NCBI RefSeq assembly: GCF_000025345.1
Contig: NC_013757.1
Span: forward strand, 4,712,001 to 4,776,000
Source of the DNA: Geodermatophilus obscurus DSM 43160
GTDB taxonomy: Bacteria > Actinomycetota > Actinomycetes > Mycobacteriales > Geodermatophilaceae
Direction of reading: 5' to 3'
Length of the DNA: 64,000 nucleotides
Shown piece by piece: positions 53,941 through 64,000 of this stretch. Positions within the stretch are counted from its first letter, which is position 1. The number at the start of each line of letters is the position of its first letter. Below the pieces are notes generated by a model, which saw only the letters and a list, made by a program, of their open reading frames with translations, had not been told where the DNA came from and searched no databases. The position numbers and the translations under genes were made by a program.

Positions 53941-54999
53941 TCAGCTGGTGCGCGTGACGACGTAGTCGCACAGCGCCGACAGGGCGTCGCGGACCGGCCC
54001 CTCGGGGACGCCGGACAGCCGCGCCTGCGCCCGATCGGCGTACTCCCGGAGCACGCCGGTCGCCCGTTGCAGGGCCGCGGAGGAGCGCAGCAGCTCCAGG
54101 GCCTCGGCGTGCTCGCCGTCGTCGGTGATGGGCCCGGAGACCAGCTCGCGCAGCCGCTGCTCGGCCGGGTCGTCCCCGGCGAGCGCGAAGAGCGCGGGCA
54201 GCGTGGCGATGCCCTCCCGCAGGTCCGTGCCGGGCGCCTTCCCCGACGCGCCGTCCCGGCTGACGATGTCGAGCAGGTCGTCGGAGAGCTGGAAGGCGAC
54301 GCCGACCTCCTCGCCGAAGGCGGTGAGCGCGGTGACCAGCTCGGCGTCCACCCCGGCGAAGGAGGCGCCGAAGCGCGCCGAGGTCGCCACCAGGGAGCCG
54401 GTCTTGTCGGCCAGCACGTCGAGGTAGTGGTCGACCGGGTCGTCACCGGGCTGGGCGCCGACGGTCTCCCGGATCTGCCCGGTGACCAGCCGCTCGAAGG
54501 TCCGCGCCTGGATGCGCACCGCCTCGGGGCCGAGGTCGGCCAGCAGGTCGGAGGCGCGGGCGAACAGGAAGTCCCCGGTGAGGATGGCGATGCTGTTGGA
54601 CCACCGGCTGTTGGCGCTGGGCGCCCCACGTCGGACGACGGCCTCGTCCATGACGTCGTCGTGGTACAGCGTGGCCAGGTGGGTGAGCTCGCAGACCACC
54701 GCGGCCTCGGTGACCCCCTGCCCGTGCGGGTCGCCGAGCTCTGCGGCGAGCAGCGCCAGCAGCGGGCGGAAACGCTTGCCGCCGGCGGCGACCAGGTGCC
54801 CGGCCGCCTCCCGCACGAACTGGTGCTCGCTGCCGACGGCGGTGCGCAGCGCCTCCTCGACCCGGCCCAGGCCCGCGGCGAGCCGGACGCCGAGGTCGCC
54901 CTCGGGCAGCCACGGACCGATCGTCGAGGCGGGGGTCGAGGTCCGCTGCCAGGTGTCGGTCGGGGTGTCCCCGCCGACGGCGGCGCTGGCTCCGGTCAT
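53941..54999 (-). CDS. Long-chain polyprenyl diphosphate synthase
   Basis: The 352-residue trans-prenyltransferase has the first Asp-rich motif LYHDDVMDEAVVRRG and the second FQLSDDLLDIVSRDG, plus GGKRFRPLLALLAAEL. Small residues before the first motif (HLATLY) suggest a long product, probably the hepta- to nonaprenyl tail of menaquinone. Its ATG overlaps the nuoN stop (TGATG), so it is translated with the complex I operon. Confidence 0.92.
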   Translation of the reverse strand: MTGASAAVGGDTPTDTWQRTSTPASTIGPWLPEGDLGVRLAAGLGRVEEALRTAVGSEHQFVREAAGHLVAAGGKRFRPLLALLAAELGDPHGQGVTEAAVVCELTHLATLYHDDVMDEAVVRRGAPSANSRWSNSIAILTGDFLFARASDLLADLGPEAVRIQARTFERLVTGQIRETVGAQPGDDPVDHYLDVLADKTGSLVATSARFGASFAGVDAELVTALTAFGEEVGVAFQLSDDLLDIVSRDGASGKAPGTDLREGIATLPALFALAGDDPAEQRLRELVSGPITDDGEHAEALELLRSSAALQRATGVLREYADRAQARLSGVPEGPVRDALSALCDYVVTRTS

Positions 55000-56546
55000 C
55001 AGCCGACGAATCTAGCCGCCTGCTCCGCCAGATCGAGCACCGCCCCGGGCACGACGCCCAGCACCACCGTCGCGGTGACCGTCACGGCGAGCACGAGCGT
55101 CGTCGGCAGGCCGGGGACGCCGACCGTCGGTCCGTCCACGGCCGGCTCGGAGAAGTACATGAGCACGATGACGCGCACGTAGAAGAACGCCGCGACGGCG
55201 CTGGCCAGCAGCGCCACGACCACCAGGGGCCAGGCCCCGTCGTCGATCGCGGCGCGGAAGACGGCGAACTTGCCGGTGAAGCCGCTGGTGAGCGGGATGC
55301 CCGCCAGCGCCAGCAGGAACAGCGCCATCACCGCCGCGGTGAGCGGCGAGCGGCGGCCGAGCCCCGCCCACTTCGACAGGTGGGTGGCCTCGCCGTCGCC
55401 GTCGCGCACCAGCGTGAGCACCGCGAAGGCGCCGATCGTGGTGAGCCCGTAGGCCAGCAGGTAGAACATCGTGGCCCCGAGGCCCGAGCCCGTGCCATCG
55501 GCTCCGCTGCCGTAGCCGAGGACGCCGGTGAGCAGGAAGCCGGCGTGCGCGATCGAGGAGTAGGCCAGCATCCGCTTGAGGTCGGTCTGGGTGAGCCCGA
55601 GGACGGCGCCGACGACCATCGAGACGATCGCGATGCCGTAGACGAGCGGCCGCCAGGTCCACTCGTTCGTGCCGAACGCGACGTAGAGCAGCCGCAGGAT
55701 CGCCCCGAAGGCCGCGACCTTGGTGCAGGCGGCCATGAAGGCGGTGACCGGCGTCGGGGCGCCCTGGTAGACGTCCGGCGTCCAGGCGTGGAACGGTGCC
55801 ACGCTGGCCTTGAACATCAGCCCGACGACGAGCAGGGCCAGCCCCAGCACCAGCAGGACGCCGCCGCCGGCCTCCGCGGCGGACGCCTCGCGGATGGCCG
55901 ACAGCCGGATGCTGCCGGTGGCGCCGTAGACCAGCGCCAGGCCGTAGAGGAAGAAGGCCGAGGCGAACGCGCCCAGCAGGAAGTACTTGACCGCCGCCTC
56001 CTGCGACAGCAGCCGCCGGCGGCGGGCCAGCCCGCTGATCAGGTACAGCGGCAGGCTGAGCACCTCGAGCGCGACGAACATGACCAGCAGGTCGTTGGCC
56101 GCGACGAACAGCATCATGCCGCCGATGGCGAACGTGGCCAGCGGGTAGACCTCGGTCTGCACGCGCGGGGCGGTCATCAGCTCGCGGTCGCGCGGACTGC
56201 CCGCGGGCACGGCCGCGGCCGCGACGAAGGCCGAGCGGGCCGGGTCCAGCGAGCGCTCGGCGAACAGCAGCAGCGACAGCGCGCCGAGGCCGGCGATGGT
56301 GGCCTGCAGGAAGACCGCGGGGCCGTCGACGGCGAGCGCACCGCCGGCGGTCACCTGCCGCTCCCCCGCCAGCAGCAGGCTGGTGACCAGGCCGCCGAGC
56401 GTGCCGACCAGCGCGACGGCGACCTGCACCGGGTGCCGGCTCTCCCGCGGCGCGAACGCCTCGACGAGGACGCCGACGCAGGCGGCACCGAAGACGAACA
56501 GCAGGGGTGCCAGCGCGGCCAGGGAGAGGGCCGGGGCCTCGATCAT
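54999..56546 (-). CDS. nuoN: NADH-quinone oxidoreductase subunit N
   Basis: The 515-residue antiporter-like membrane subunit of complex I has about 14 helices. Visible parts are LVMFVALEVLSLPLYLISGL, KYFLLGAFASAFFLYGLALV, LMFKASVAPFHAWTPDVYQG and KRMLAYSSIAHAGFLLTGVL with the conserved lysines. It overlaps both nuoM (TGATG) and the polyprenyl synthase gene. Confidence 0.96.
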   Translation of the reverse strand: MIEAPALSLAALAPLLFVFGAACVGVLVEAFAPRESRHPVQVAVALVGTLGGLVTSLLLAGERQVTAGGALAVDGPAVFLQATIAGLGALSLLLFAERSLDPARSAFVAAAAVPAGSPRDRELMTAPRVQTEVYPLATFAIGGMMLFVAANDLLVMFVALEVLSLPLYLISGLARRRRLLSQEAAVKYFLLGAFASAFFLYGLALVYGATGSIRLSAIREASAAEAGGGVLLVLGLALLVVGLMFKASVAPFHAWTPDVYQGAPTPVTAFMAACTKVAAFGAILRLLYVAFGTNEWTWRPLVYGIAIVSMVVGAVLGLTQTDLKRMLAYSSIAHAGFLLTGVLGYGSGADGTGSGLGATMFYLLAYGLTTIGAFAVLTLVRDGDGEATHLSKWAGLGRRSPLTAAVMALFLLALAGIPLTSGFTGKFAVFRAAIDDGAWPLVVVALLASAVAAFFYVRVIVLMYFSEPAVDGPTVGVPGLPTTLVLAVTVTATVVLGVVPGAVLDLAEQAARFVG

Positions 56547-58183
56547 CAGTCCGTCCCCTCGACGGGAGCCTCGGGCGAGACGCCGGCCGGGTCGGCCCCG
56601 ACGTCGCTCATGGTGGCGGCGACCGCCGGCTCGATCAGGTCGATCAGCGGCTGCGGGTAGACCCCGAGCGCGATGACCAGCGCGACCATCGGCGCGGCGA
56701 CGGCCAGCTCGCGGCGGGAGAGGTCACGCACCCGCAGCCGGGCCGGCGCCGCTGCCGGGGCCTCGAGGGTGGCGGTCGCCGCGGTGGCCCCGCCCCCGCC
56801 ACCCGTGGCGGGCGCCGGGGTCCCCGGCGACGGCTCGAGCAGCACGCCGCGCGGCGGGCCGTGCATGGTGCGTTGGTAGAGCAGCAGCACGTACAGCGCG
56901 GCCAGCACGATGCCGACGGTGGCGAGCACCGTGAACACCGGCCGGGTCGGGAAGGAGCCGATCAGCACGAGGAACTCGCTGACGAAGCTGTTCGTGCCCG
57001 GCAGCGCGAGGGAGGCCAGGCCTGCGACGAGGAAGACGCCGGCCAGCAGCGGCGCCTGGGCGGCCACGCCGCCGTAGTCGCCGACCTCCCGGGAGCCGCC
57101 GCGGGCGATGAGCATGCCGACGACGAGGAACAGCAGGCCGGTCGCGATGCCGTGGTTGACCATGTAGAGCACCGAGCCGGTGGCCGCCTCGGTGGTGAAG
57201 GCGAAGATGCCCAGGGCGATGAAGCCGAAGTGCGCGATCGAGGTGTAGGAGACCAGCCGCTTCATGTCGCTCTGGCCCATCGCCAGCAGCGCGGCGTAGA
57301 GGACGCCGGCGACGGCCAGGGCGAGCACGTACGGCGCGAGGTCGCGCGAGGCGTCGGGGAACAGCGGCAGGCAGTAGCGCAGGAAGCCGAAGGTGCCGAC
57401 CTTGTCCAGGACGCCGACCAGCAGCACCGACCCGCCGATCGGCGCCTCGGCACCGGAGTCGGGCAGCCAGGTGTGGAACGGCACCAGCGGCGCCTTGATC
57501 GCGAACGCGACGAAGAACCCGAGGAACAGCAGCTTCTGCACACCCGGGTCGATCTCGATCCCCCGCAGTGCGTCGAAGGCGAACGTCCCCTCGCCCAGCT
57601 CGGCGGCGCTCACCACGTACAGGCCGATGACGGCGGCCAGCATGACCAGCCCGCCGACCAGGCTGTAGAGGAAGAACTTGACCGCCGCGTACTGCCGGCG
57701 CGGCCCGCCGAAGCTGCCGATCAGGAAGTACATCGGGACGAGCATCGCCTCGAAGAAGACGTAGAAGAGGAAGACGTCGGTGGCGGCGAAGACGCCGACC
57801 ATCAGCGACTCGAGCAGCAGCAGCCAGGCGAAGAAGGTCTTCACCGACCGGTGCCCGGTGGGCTCGTCGCGCCAGGAGGCGAGCACCACCACCGGCACCA
57901 GGACGCCGATGAGCAGCAGCATCACCAGGGCGATGCCGTCGACGCCGAGGGCGAAGTCGACGCCGAAGTCGGGGATCCAGGAGACCGACGTCGTCAGCTG
58001 GAACCGCTCCCCGCCGGCGTCGAAGGCCACGGTCGCCAGCACCGCCAGCAGCAGCACCAGCAGGCTCACCCCCAGGGCGGCCTGCTTGGCGGTCTCGTCA
58101 CGGCCCCGCGGGAGCGCCGCGACGACGGCCGCCCCGACCGCCGGGACGGCGATCATCGTCAGGAGCCAGGGGAAGTCGGTCAC
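56546..58183 (-). CDS. nuoM: NADH-quinone oxidoreductase subunit M
   Basis: The 545-residue proton-pumping subunit shows FYVFFEAMLVPMYFLIGSFG, FFVAFAIKAPLVPFHTWLPD and MKRLVSYTSIAHFGFIALGI. A Pro/Ala/Gly-rich stretch of ~45 residues (around 440-490) is inserted before the last helix. It starts at a GTG, 31 nt after nuoL, and overlaps nuoN. Confidence 0.96.
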   Translation of the reverse strand: MTDFPWLLTMIAVPAVGAAVVAALPRGRDETAKQAALGVSLLVLLLAVLATVAFDAGGERFQLTTSVSWIPDFGVDFALGVDGIALVMLLLIGVLVPVVVLASWRDEPTGHRSVKTFFAWLLLLESLMVGVFAATDVFLFYVFFEAMLVPMYFLIGSFGGPRRQYAAVKFFLYSLVGGLVMLAAVIGLYVVSAAELGEGTFAFDALRGIEIDPGVQKLLFLGFFVAFAIKAPLVPFHTWLPDSGAEAPIGGSVLLVGVLDKVGTFGFLRYCLPLFPDASRDLAPYVLALAVAGVLYAALLAMGQSDMKRLVSYTSIAHFGFIALGIFAFTTEAATGSVLYMVNHGIATGLLFLVVGMLIARGGSREVGDYGGVAAQAPLLAGVFLVAGLASLALPGTNSFVSEFLVLIGSFPTRPVFTVLATVGIVLAALYVLLLYQRTMHGPPRGVLLEPSPGTPAPATGGGGGATAATATLEAPAAAPARLRVRDLSRRELAVAAPMVALVIALGVYPQPLIDLIEPAVAATMSDVGADPAGVSPEAPVEGTD

Positions 58184-58214
58184 GACGTCGCCTCTCGGTT
58201 CTGCAGGGACCCGG

Positions 58215-60110
58215 TCACCCGGCCGTCACCGCCAGCAGCGCGCCCGCGACGACCACTGCGCCGCCGAGCATCGACAGCGCGTAGGAGCGGACGAAGCCGG
58301 TCTGGGTGCGGCCCAGCCGGGACGACGAGCCGCCCAGCGTCGCGGCCAGCCCGTTGACCGCGCCGTCCACGCCGCGGTTGTCGAAGAAGACCAGCGCGCG
58401 GGTCAGCCACTGGCCCGGCCGCATGAACAGCGACTCGTTGACCGCGTCGGCGTAGAGGGCGCGGCGGGCGGCGCGGGTCACCGGCGACACCCGCACCGGC
58501 GCGGTCACCGGGACCTCGCGGCGGCCGACGAACAGCCAGGCGGTGAGCACGCCGAGCGCCATCACCACGGTGACGAGGACGCTGACCAGCAGCGGTGCGA
58601 CGACGTGCTCGGCCGCCTCGGGCTCGCCGAAGACCGGGGTCAGCCACTCCTCCAGCGGGAAGGCGACCACCAGCAGGAAGCCGGCGAGGACCGACCCGAC
58701 GGCGAGCAGCACCATCGGCGCGGTCATCACCGACGGCGACTCGTGCGGGTGGACGCCGGGCTCCCAGCGGGGGCGGCCGAAGAAGGTCATGAGCATCAGC
58801 CGGGTCATGTAGAAGGCGGTGAGCCCGGCGGCCAGGATCGCGATCCCGCCGAGCAGGTAGCCCCAGCCGTCGCCGCGGTCGAACGCGGCCTCGATGATCG
58901 CGTCCTTGGTGTAGAAGCCGGACAGGAACGGGAAGCCGATCAGCGCCAGGTAGCCCAGCCCGAACGTCACGAAGGTGACCTTCATCCGCGAGGCCAGCCC
59001 GCCGAAGCGGCGCATGTCGACGTCGTCGTTCATCGCGTGCATGACCGAGCCAGCACCCAGGAACAGGCCGGCCTTGAAGAAGCCGTGGGTGAGCAGGTGC
59101 GCGAGGCCCGCGACGTAGCCGACCGGGCCGAGCCCGACGGCCAGGAACATGTAGCCGATCTGGCTGACCGTCGAGTAGGCCAGCACCTTCTTGATGTCGT
59201 CCTGGGCGCAACCGGCGATCGCGCCGATCATCAGCGTGATCGCGCCGACGGCGAGGACGACGGCCCGCGCGGTGGGCGTCGCGTCGTAGATCGGTGCGCA
59301 GCGGGCGATGAGGTAGACGCCGGCGGTGACCATGGTGGCCGCGTGGATCAGCGCCGACACCGGGGTCGGGCCCTCCATGGCGTCGGGCAGCCAGGCCTGC
59401 AGCGGGAACTGGCCGGACTTGCCGCACGCGCCGAGCAGGAGCAGCAGCCCGATCGCGGTGACCGTGCCGCCGGCCAGGGTGCCGACCGCGCCGAACACGC
59501 CGTCGTAGGAGACCGTGCCGAGCTGGGCGAACATCAGGAAGATCGCCAGCGCCAGCCCGACGTCGCCGACCCGGTTCATGATGAACGCCTTCTTCGCGGC
59601 GGTCGCCGCCGACGGGCGCTCGTGCCAGAAGGCGATGAGCAGGTAGGACGCCAGGCCCACGCCCTCCCAGCCGACGTAGAGGGCCACGAAGTTGTCGCCG
59701 AGGACCAGCAGCAGCATCGCCGCGACGAACAGGTTCAGGTAGGCGAAGAACCGCCGGCGACGCGGGTCGTGCGCCATGTAGCCGATCGAGTAGACGTGGA
59801 TCAGCGCGCCCACGCCGGTGATCAGCAGGACGAAGACCGCCGAGAGCGGGTCGAACAGCAGGCCGGCCTGCACGTCCAGCGACCCGGTGGCGATGAAGGT
59901 GAACAGGTCGACGCCGAGCCGCCGGCCGTCCAGCTGCAGCGTGCACAGCAGGCCGAGCAGGAAGGCCGCCACGACCGTGCCGGTGCCCAGCAGGTGCCCC
60001 CACCGGTCGGTGCGCCGTCCCCCGAGCAGCAGGACGGCGGCGCCGGCCAGCGGCAGCGCGATGAGCAGCCAGGCGGAGGTGATCAGCCCGTCGGCCGGTG
60101 CGGTGTCCAT
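58215..60110 (-). CDS. nuoL: NADH-quinone oxidoreductase subunit L
   Basis: The 631-residue distal pump subunit carries [20 protein letters not shown] near the start, then [40 protein letters not shown] and [20 protein letters not shown]. The C-terminal lateral-helix region begins after [20 protein letters not shown]. Length is normal for the family. Confidence 0.96.
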   Translation of the reverse strand: MDTAPADGLITSAWLLIALPLAGAAVLLLGGRRTDRWGHLLGTGTVVAAFLLGLLCTLQLDGRRLGVDLFTFIATGSLDVQAGLLFDPLSAVFVLLITGVGALIHVYSIGYMAHDPRRRRFFAYLNLFVAAMLLLVLGDNFVALYVGWEGVGLASYLLIAFWHERPSAATAAKKAFIMNRVGDVGLALAIFLMFAQLGTVSYDGVFGAVGTLAGGTVTAIGLLLLLGACGKSGQFPLQAWLPDAMEGPTPVSALIHAATMVTAGVYLIARCAPIYDATPTARAVVLAVGAITLMIGAIAGCAQDDIKKVLAYSTVSQIGYMFLAVGLGPVGYVAGLAHLLTHGFFKAGLFLGAGSVMHAMNDDVDMRRFGGLASRMKVTFVTFGLGYLALIGFPFLSGFYTKDAIIEAAFDRGDGWGYLLGGIAILAAGLTAFYMTRLMLMTFFGRPRWEPGVHPHESPSVMTAPMVLLAVGSVLAGFLLVVAFPLEEWLTPVFGEPEAAEHVVAPLLVSVLVTVVMALGVLTAWLFVGRREVPVTAPVRVSPVTRAARRALYADAVNESLFMRPGQWLTRALVFFDNRGVDGAVNGLAATLGGSSSRLGRTQTGFVRSYALSMLGGAVVVAGALLAVTAG

Positions 60111-60126
60111 CCCCGGTCCCCGTTCC

Positions 60127-60426
60127 TCAGTACTTGAGCAGGTTGGCGTCGTCGACCGACGCCGACCGGCGGGTCCGGTAGATCGACATGATGATCGCGA
60201 GACCGACGACGACCTCGGCGGCGGCGACGACCATGACGAACAGCGCGATGATCTGGCCGTCGATGGTGCCGGTGGCGCGGGCGAAGGTGACCAGGGTGAG
60301 GTTCACCGAGTTGAGCATCAGCTCGACGCACATGAAGACGACGATCGCGTTGCGCCGCACGAGGACGCCGACCGCGCCGATGGTGAACAGGATCGCGGCG
60401 AGCACCAGGTAGTTCGTCAGACTCAC
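60127..60426 (-). CDS. nuoK: NADH-quinone oxidoreductase subunit K
   Basis: The 99-residue three-helix subunit contains the key glutamates in [20 protein letters not shown] and [20 protein letters not shown]. It starts at a GTG whose SD (GAGGAGGAG) belongs to the 73-nt dispersed element that fills the nuoJ-nuoK gap. Confidence 0.96.
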   Translation of the reverse strand: MSLTNYLVLAAILFTIGAVGVLVRRNAIVVFMCVELMLNSVNLTLVTFARATGTIDGQIIALFVMVVAAAEVVVGLAIIMSIYRTRRSASVDDANLLKY

Positions 60427-60499
60427 GACTCCTCCTCGCTGGCGCTCGTCGTCATCGTGAGTCGGACTGCTCTGCTCATGGGTTCGCTCGCACGCTCGC
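60427..60499 (-). repeat. 73-nt Shine-Dalgarno-bearing element, copy 2 (nuoJ-nuoK)
   Basis: The spacer between the nuoJ TGA and the nuoK GTG is exactly 73 nt. It starts GCGAGCGTGCGAGCG, has CAGAGCAG in the middle and ends ACGAGCGCCAGCGAGGAG plus GAGTC. It aligns without gaps to copies 1 and 3. Confidence 0.75.
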
Positions 60500-61321
60500 T
60501 CACCTGTCCCGTCCCCCCGGGATGTCGCTGGGCGCGGGGTCGAGGGTCCCCAGCGCCGCGTCCGGGGTGCCGAGCTCGGCCCGGCCGGTGGGACGCGGCA
60601 TCTGCTCGACCTCCTGGGGCTCGATCCCGGTCGCGAAGCTGTCCTCGGCGAGCCGGCCGTCGGGTAGCAGGCCGGGCGCGGCGACGGAGTTGGCCCGGGC
60701 GTACACGCCAGGACCTGGCAGGGTCTGCGGCCGGTCGGTGAGGAAGCGCGCCCGCGACAGCTCCTTCTGGGTGCGCCGCTCCTCCGCCTCCCGCTCGACG
60801 TGCGTGAGCACCAGAGCGCCCACGGCAGCGGTGATCAGCAGCGCGCCGGTGACCTCGAAGGCCAACAGGTAACGGCTGTAGAGGAGCCCGGCGATCGCCT
60901 CGATGTTGCTGGTCTCCGCGCCCTGCACGGCCCCCAGGCCGGCGACGGGGAGGTCCTGGGTGGCCCGGGCGACGCCGGCGCCGACGACCGCTGCGAAGCC
61001 TGCGCCGAGCAGCAGTGCGGCCACCCGCTGGCCGCGGAGGGTCTCGACCACCGAGTCCGAGGAGTCCCGGCCGACCAGCATCAGCACGAACAGGAACAGG
61101 ATCATGATGGCGCCGGTGTAGACGATGATCTGCACTGCTCCCAGGAACGGCGCCTCCTGGACGACGTAGAAGACGCCCAGCGCCAGCATCGTGTTGATCA
61201 GCCACAGCGCCGAGTGGACGGCGTTGCGGGACATCACCATGCCGAGCGCCCCGGCCAGCGCGATCGGCCCCAGGACCCAGAAGACGACGGCCTCGCCGGT
61301 GCTGATGACGACGTCGTTCAC
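60500..61321 (-). CDS. nuoJ: NADH-quinone oxidoreductase subunit J
   Basis: The 273-residue membrane subunit has the N-terminal helices [20 protein letters not shown] and [20 protein letters not shown] followed by [20 protein letters not shown] with the pi-bulge helix. The last ~100 residues are a hydrophilic, Pro-rich actinobacterial extension. Its GTG start is preceded by the SD of element copy 3. Confidence 0.96.
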   Translation of the reverse strand: MNDVVISTGEAVVFWVLGPIALAGALGMVMSRNAVHSALWLINTMLALGVFYVVQEAPFLGAVQIIVYTGAIMILFLFVLMLVGRDSSDSVVETLRGQRVAALLLGAGFAAVVGAGVARATQDLPVAGLGAVQGAETSNIEAIAGLLYSRYLLAFEVTGALLITAAVGALVLTHVEREAEERRTQKELSRARFLTDRPQTLPGPGVYARANSVAAPGLLPDGRLAEDSFATGIEPQEVEQMPRPTGRAELGTPDAALGTLDPAPSDIPGGRDR

Positions 61322-61394
61322 CGCTCCTCCTCGCTGGCGCTCGTCGGGTCGGTGCCCGGCGTTGCTGTGTCCCCGCGTGACCTCGCGAGCTCGG
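61322..61394 (-). repeat. 73-nt Shine-Dalgarno-bearing element, copy 3 (nuoI-nuoJ)
   Basis: Again the spacer is exactly 73 nt between the nuoI TGA and the nuoJ GTG. It starts CCGAGCTCGCGAGG, has GACACAGCAACGCCG in the middle and ends ACGAGCGCCAGCGAGGAG plus GAGCG. The last 22 nt before the variable end match copy 2 closely. Confidence 0.75.
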
Positions 61395-62090
61395 TCACGG
61401 CCGCGCCCCCGGGAGGGGCTGGTCGACCCGCGCCCCGGCGGCGGGGTCGACCGGCGGGGCCGCTCCTGCTGCCTCCCGGACGTAGTAGTCCTTCTCGTTG
61501 TCCCCGAGCCGCATGGCGTGCGGCGGGGCCTCCATGCCCGGCAGCAACGGGGCCATGAGCTGTTCTTTGGTGTAGATCAGGTCGGCCCGGTTGTCGTCGG
61601 CCAGCTCGAAGTCGTTGCTCATCGTCAGGGATCGGGTCGGGCAGGCCTCGATGCACAGGCCGCAGAAGATGCAGCGCAGGTAGTTGATCTGGTAGACGCG
61701 CCCGTACCGCTCACCGGGCGAGTAGCGCTCGTCCTCGGTGTTGTCCCCGCCCTCCACGTAGATGGCGTCGGCCGGGCAGGCCCAGGCGCACAACTCGCAC
61801 CCGACGCACTTCTCCAGTCCATCGGGGTGCCGGTTGAGCACGTGCCGCCCGTGGTAGCGCGGCTTGGTCACCTTCGGGACCTCGGGGTACTCCTCGGTGG
61901 TCACCTTGCGGAAGATCTGCGCGAAGGTGACCCCGAACCCCTGCCCCGGACCGGGCAGCCAGCTGGACCGCTTGACCGGTCCGGCGTCTCGGCCGCGATG
62001 GGCGAGTTCGCGCCCGGTCTGCGCCACCATGTCGTGGCCGGGGTCGTGGGGATCCGGCGAACGGCGGTCCACGTCGCGGTGCTCAGTCAT
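61395..62090 (-). CDS. nuoI: NADH-quinone oxidoreductase subunit I
   Basis: The 231-residue peripheral subunit holds two 4Fe-4S clusters (N6a/N6b): [20 protein letters not shown] and [20 protein letters not shown]. It begins at the ATG at 62090 ([13 protein letters not shown]) inside the last codons of nuoH, an 8-nt overlap. A polar N-terminal tail of ~40 residues precedes the conserved part. Confidence 0.96.
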   Translation of the reverse strand: MTEHRDVDRRSPDPHDPGHDMVAQTGRELAHRGRDAGPVKRSSWLPGPGQGFGVTFAQIFRKVTTEEYPEVPKVTKPRYHGRHVLNRHPDGLEKCVGCELCAWACPADAIYVEGGDNTEDERYSPGERYGRVYQINYLRCIFCGLCIEACPTRSLTMSNDFELADDNRADLIYTKEQLMAPLLPGMEAPPHAMRLGDNEKDYYVREAAGAAPPVDPAAGARVDQPLPGARP

Positions 62091-63543
62091 CGACGTCCTC
62101 CTCGATCGTGGTGGTGCTGCGCCGTCCGGTGCCCACCACCGCGCCCTCGGGAGCGACCGCGTCGCGGCGGCGCAGCCGGGGCGACGGCGGGACGACGAGG
62201 TCCATCGGCGGGACGGGGAAGCCGCCCTCGGCCCGGCTCGGACCGCTCGGCCTGCTGCGCGGCCCGGGCGGCGGCAGCACCTCGGGTTCGGTGGGGTGGT
62301 TGGAGCCCGCCGCCGCCTCACGGGCGGCGAGGCGGGTGGCCCGGTTGCTGGCGCGGCTCGCGATCAGCAGCACGGCGATGACCAGCAGCGCGATGGGAAC
62401 GCCGACGAACAGCGCCACCTGGCCGGTGGAGAGGTCGGTCTCACGGGCCACCGCGCGCATGGTCGCGACGGCGAGGATCCAGGCGAAGGCGACGGGGACC
62501 AGCACCTTCCACCCGAAGCGCATGAACTGGTCGTAGCGCAGCCGGGGCAGGGTGCCGCGCAGCCAGATGAAGACGAACAGCGCGGCGACCACCTTGAGGA
62601 AGAACCACAGCAGGGGCCACCAGCCGGAGTTGGCGCCGTCCCAGATGGAGATCGGCCACGGCGCCCGCCAGCCGCCGAGGAAGAGCGTCGCGGCCAGCGC
62701 CGAGACGGTGACCATGTTGATGTACTCGGCGAGGAAGAACAGTGCGAACTTCAGCGACGAGTACTCGGTGTGGAACCCGCCGACCAGCTCGCTCTCGGCC
62801 TCGGGGAGGTCGAACGGTGCCCGGTTGGTCTCGCCCACGACGGCGATGGCGTAGATGACGAAGGAGACCGGCAGGAGGATCGCGTACCAGCCGGGACCGG
62901 TGAACTCCAACCCGAAGAACGACACCTGGTTGCCGTCCGCCTGCGCCGCGACGATCTCCGAGGTGGACATCGAGCCGGCGTAGAGGAACACCGCGACGAT
63001 CGACAGGCCCATCGCGATCTCGTAGCTGACCATCTGCGCGGCGCTGCGCAGGGAGCCCAGCAACGGGTACGTGGAGCCGGAGGCCCACCCGCCGAGCACG
63101 ATGCCGTAGATGCCCATCGCCGAGCAGGCCAGGACGATCAGCACGCCGATGGGGGCGTCGGTGAGCTGCAGCGGTGTCTGCTGACCGAAGATGCTGACCA
63201 CCGGGCCGAGCGGGATGACCGAGAAGGCCAGGAACGCCGGGACGGTGGCCAGCACGGGGGCCAGGAAGTAGACCGGCTTGTCCGCGAGCGCCGGCATGAT
63301 GTCTTCCTTGAACGCCAGCTTCAGCCCGTCGGCGAGGCTCTGCAGGTAGCCGCGGGGGCCGACCCGGTTGGGCCCGATCCGCTGCTGCATCCGCGCGACG
63401 ACCTTGCGCTCGAAGACGATGGCGAACAGCGTCATCAGCACCAGCACGCCGAAGACACCGACGACCTTGATGAGGACGATCCACCAGACGTCGTTCCCGA
63501 AGTCCTCGAGGGTCGGCTGGTCGACCGCGGCGGAGAGGATCAC
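62083..63543 (-). CDS. nuoH: NADH-quinone oxidoreductase subunit H
   Basis: The 486-residue subunit forms the quinone-binding site with NuoB/D. Diagnostic loops are [51 protein letters not shown] and [20 protein letters not shown]-type ([18 protein letters not shown]). The last ~75 residues are a Pro/Arg-rich cytoplasmic tail. The GTG start overlaps the nuoG stop (GTGA). Confidence 0.96.
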   Translation of the reverse strand: MILSAAVDQPTLEDFGNDVWWIVLIKVVGVFGVLVLMTLFAIVFERKVVARMQQRIGPNRVGPRGYLQSLADGLKLAFKEDIMPALADKPVYFLAPVLATVPAFLAFSVIPLGPVVSIFGQQTPLQLTDAPIGVLIVLACSAMGIYGIVLGGWASGSTYPLLGSLRSAAQMVSYEIAMGLSIVAVFLYAGSMSTSEIVAAQADGNQVSFFGLEFTGPGWYAILLPVSFVIYAIAVVGETNRAPFDLPEAESELVGGFHTEYSSLKFALFFLAEYINMVTVSALAATLFLGGWRAPWPISIWDGANSGWWPLLWFFLKVVAALFVFIWLRGTLPRLRYDQFMRFGWKVLVPVAFAWILAVATMRAVARETDLSTGQVALFVGVPIALLVIAVLLIASRASNRATRLAAREAAAGSNHPTEPEVLPPPGPRSRPSGPSRAEGGFPVPPMDLVVPPSPRLRRRDAVAPEGAVVGTGRRSTTTIEEDVDD

Positions 63544-64000
63544 TCCGCACCCCCGGCGACCAGGCGGACGACGCCGCCGGGCGGGGTGCCCAGCCGGGTC
63601 CGCAGCTCGCTGCCCGGTGAGCGCATCGGCAGCCAGACCACCTGGTCGGGCATCTCGGTCACCAGCACCGGCAGGCTGACCTGCCCCATCGCACCGCAGA
63701 CGGTGACCCGGTCGCCGTCGGCCAGACCCAGCCGGCGGGCGGCGTCCTTGCCGAGGCGGGCGACCGGGGGGCGGGCGGTGCCGGCGAGCTCCGGCTCGTC
63801 GCGCTGCAGCGTCCCGACGTCCAGCAGCTGCCGCCAGGAGGCGAGCACCGCCTGGTCCTCGGCGAGCTTCGGGTCACCCGGCGGGACGACGTCGAGACCC
63901 GGAACGCGCGGGCGCTCGGCGACGACGCCGAGGGCGGCGAGCTCGGCGCGGGCGACCTCGGGTGCGGGCAGCCGCAGGTCGACGTCCATCTCGTCGGCCA
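63540..64000 (-). CDS. nuoG: NADH-quinone oxidoreductase subunit G, C-terminal part (cut by window edge)
   Basis: About 153 C-terminal residues are present. They correspond to the molybdopterin-oxidoreductase-like C-terminal domain: [40 protein letters not shown] and [19 protein letters not shown]. The iron-sulfur N-terminal half lies outside the window. It is the first gene seen of this nuo stretch and overlaps nuoH. Confidence 0.9.
   Translation of the reverse strand, partial: ADEMDVDLRLPAPEVARAELAALGVVAERPRVPGLDVVPPGDPKLAEDQAVLASWRQLLDVGTLQRDEPELAGTARPPVARLGKDAARRLGLADGDRVTVCGAMGQVSLPVLVTEMPDQVVWLPMRSPGSELRTRLGTPPGGVVRLVAGGAE

Overview
The window is chromosomal DNA from a high-GC actinobacterium. 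Codons are strongly G/C-ending, GTG starts are common, and three orders are typically actinobacterial: tRNA-Trp-secE-nusG-rplK-rplA, tRNA-Thr-tRNA-Met-rpmG-hadA-hadB, and a nuo operon followed by a polyprenyl diphosphate synthase. Protein style and gene order fit the Geodermatophilaceae (Blastococcus, Geodermatophilus, Modestobacter); that family call is inference from recognition, with no search behind it.

Layout. Positions 1-18570 carry, on the minus strand, the translation super-cluster: rpsL-rpsG-fusA-tuf, then the S10 genes (rpsJ to rpsQ), the spc genes (rplN to rplO, secY, adk, map), infA, rpmJ and the first codons of rpsM. Positions 19116-22100 hold plus-strand accessory genes: a trypsin-like protease, a 71-residue protein that resembles a protease N-terminal module, an LLM/F420-type oxidoreductase and a frameshifted membrane protein. 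Positions 22220-34850 hold rpoC, rpoB, rplL, rplJ, rplA, rplK, nusG, secE and tRNA-Trp, all minus. An aminotransferase (plus), an M1-like lipoprotein with a frameshift at its start, the HadAB dehydratase pair, rpmG, tRNA-Met and tRNA-Thr follow. At 39365-42184 lies a membrane GGDEF/EAL protein preceded by an unusual 31-codon repeat peptide. Next come a Tad-like protein, tRNA-Tyr and yajQ. Positions 43900-45200 look like a decayed metal-resistance island: an integrase tail, an ArsR remnant, an intact MerR with a textbook operator and a 21-residue peptide with seven cysteines. Then htpX, the KorAB 2-oxoacid:ferredoxin oxidoreductase, a secreted acidic protein, a MocR/PPOX divergent pair, a PQQ-type sugar dehydrogenase lipoprotein, the polyprenyl synthase and nuoN to nuoG (cut at the window edge).

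How it works together. Most of the window makes the ribosome, elongation factors, RNA polymerase and the Sec channel. The last 10 kb builds respiratory complex I, with a prenyl synthase that probably supplies the menaquinone side chain. No prophage, CRISPR array or complete mobile element was seen.

The least ordinary signals are four. (1) At least eleven copies of a ~50-70 bp palindromic element sit in intergenic spaces, most hugging stop codons, even inside ribosomal operons. (2) A 73-nt element occurs three times; it ends in a Shine-Dalgarno sequence directly before a GTG start, and in one copy is read through as the tail of ribosomal protein L4. (3) A repeat micro-ORF with a strong ribosome binding site lies behind a long structured leader, upstream of a c-di-GMP protein. 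(4) A micro-metallothionein-like ORF is fused by overlap to merR.
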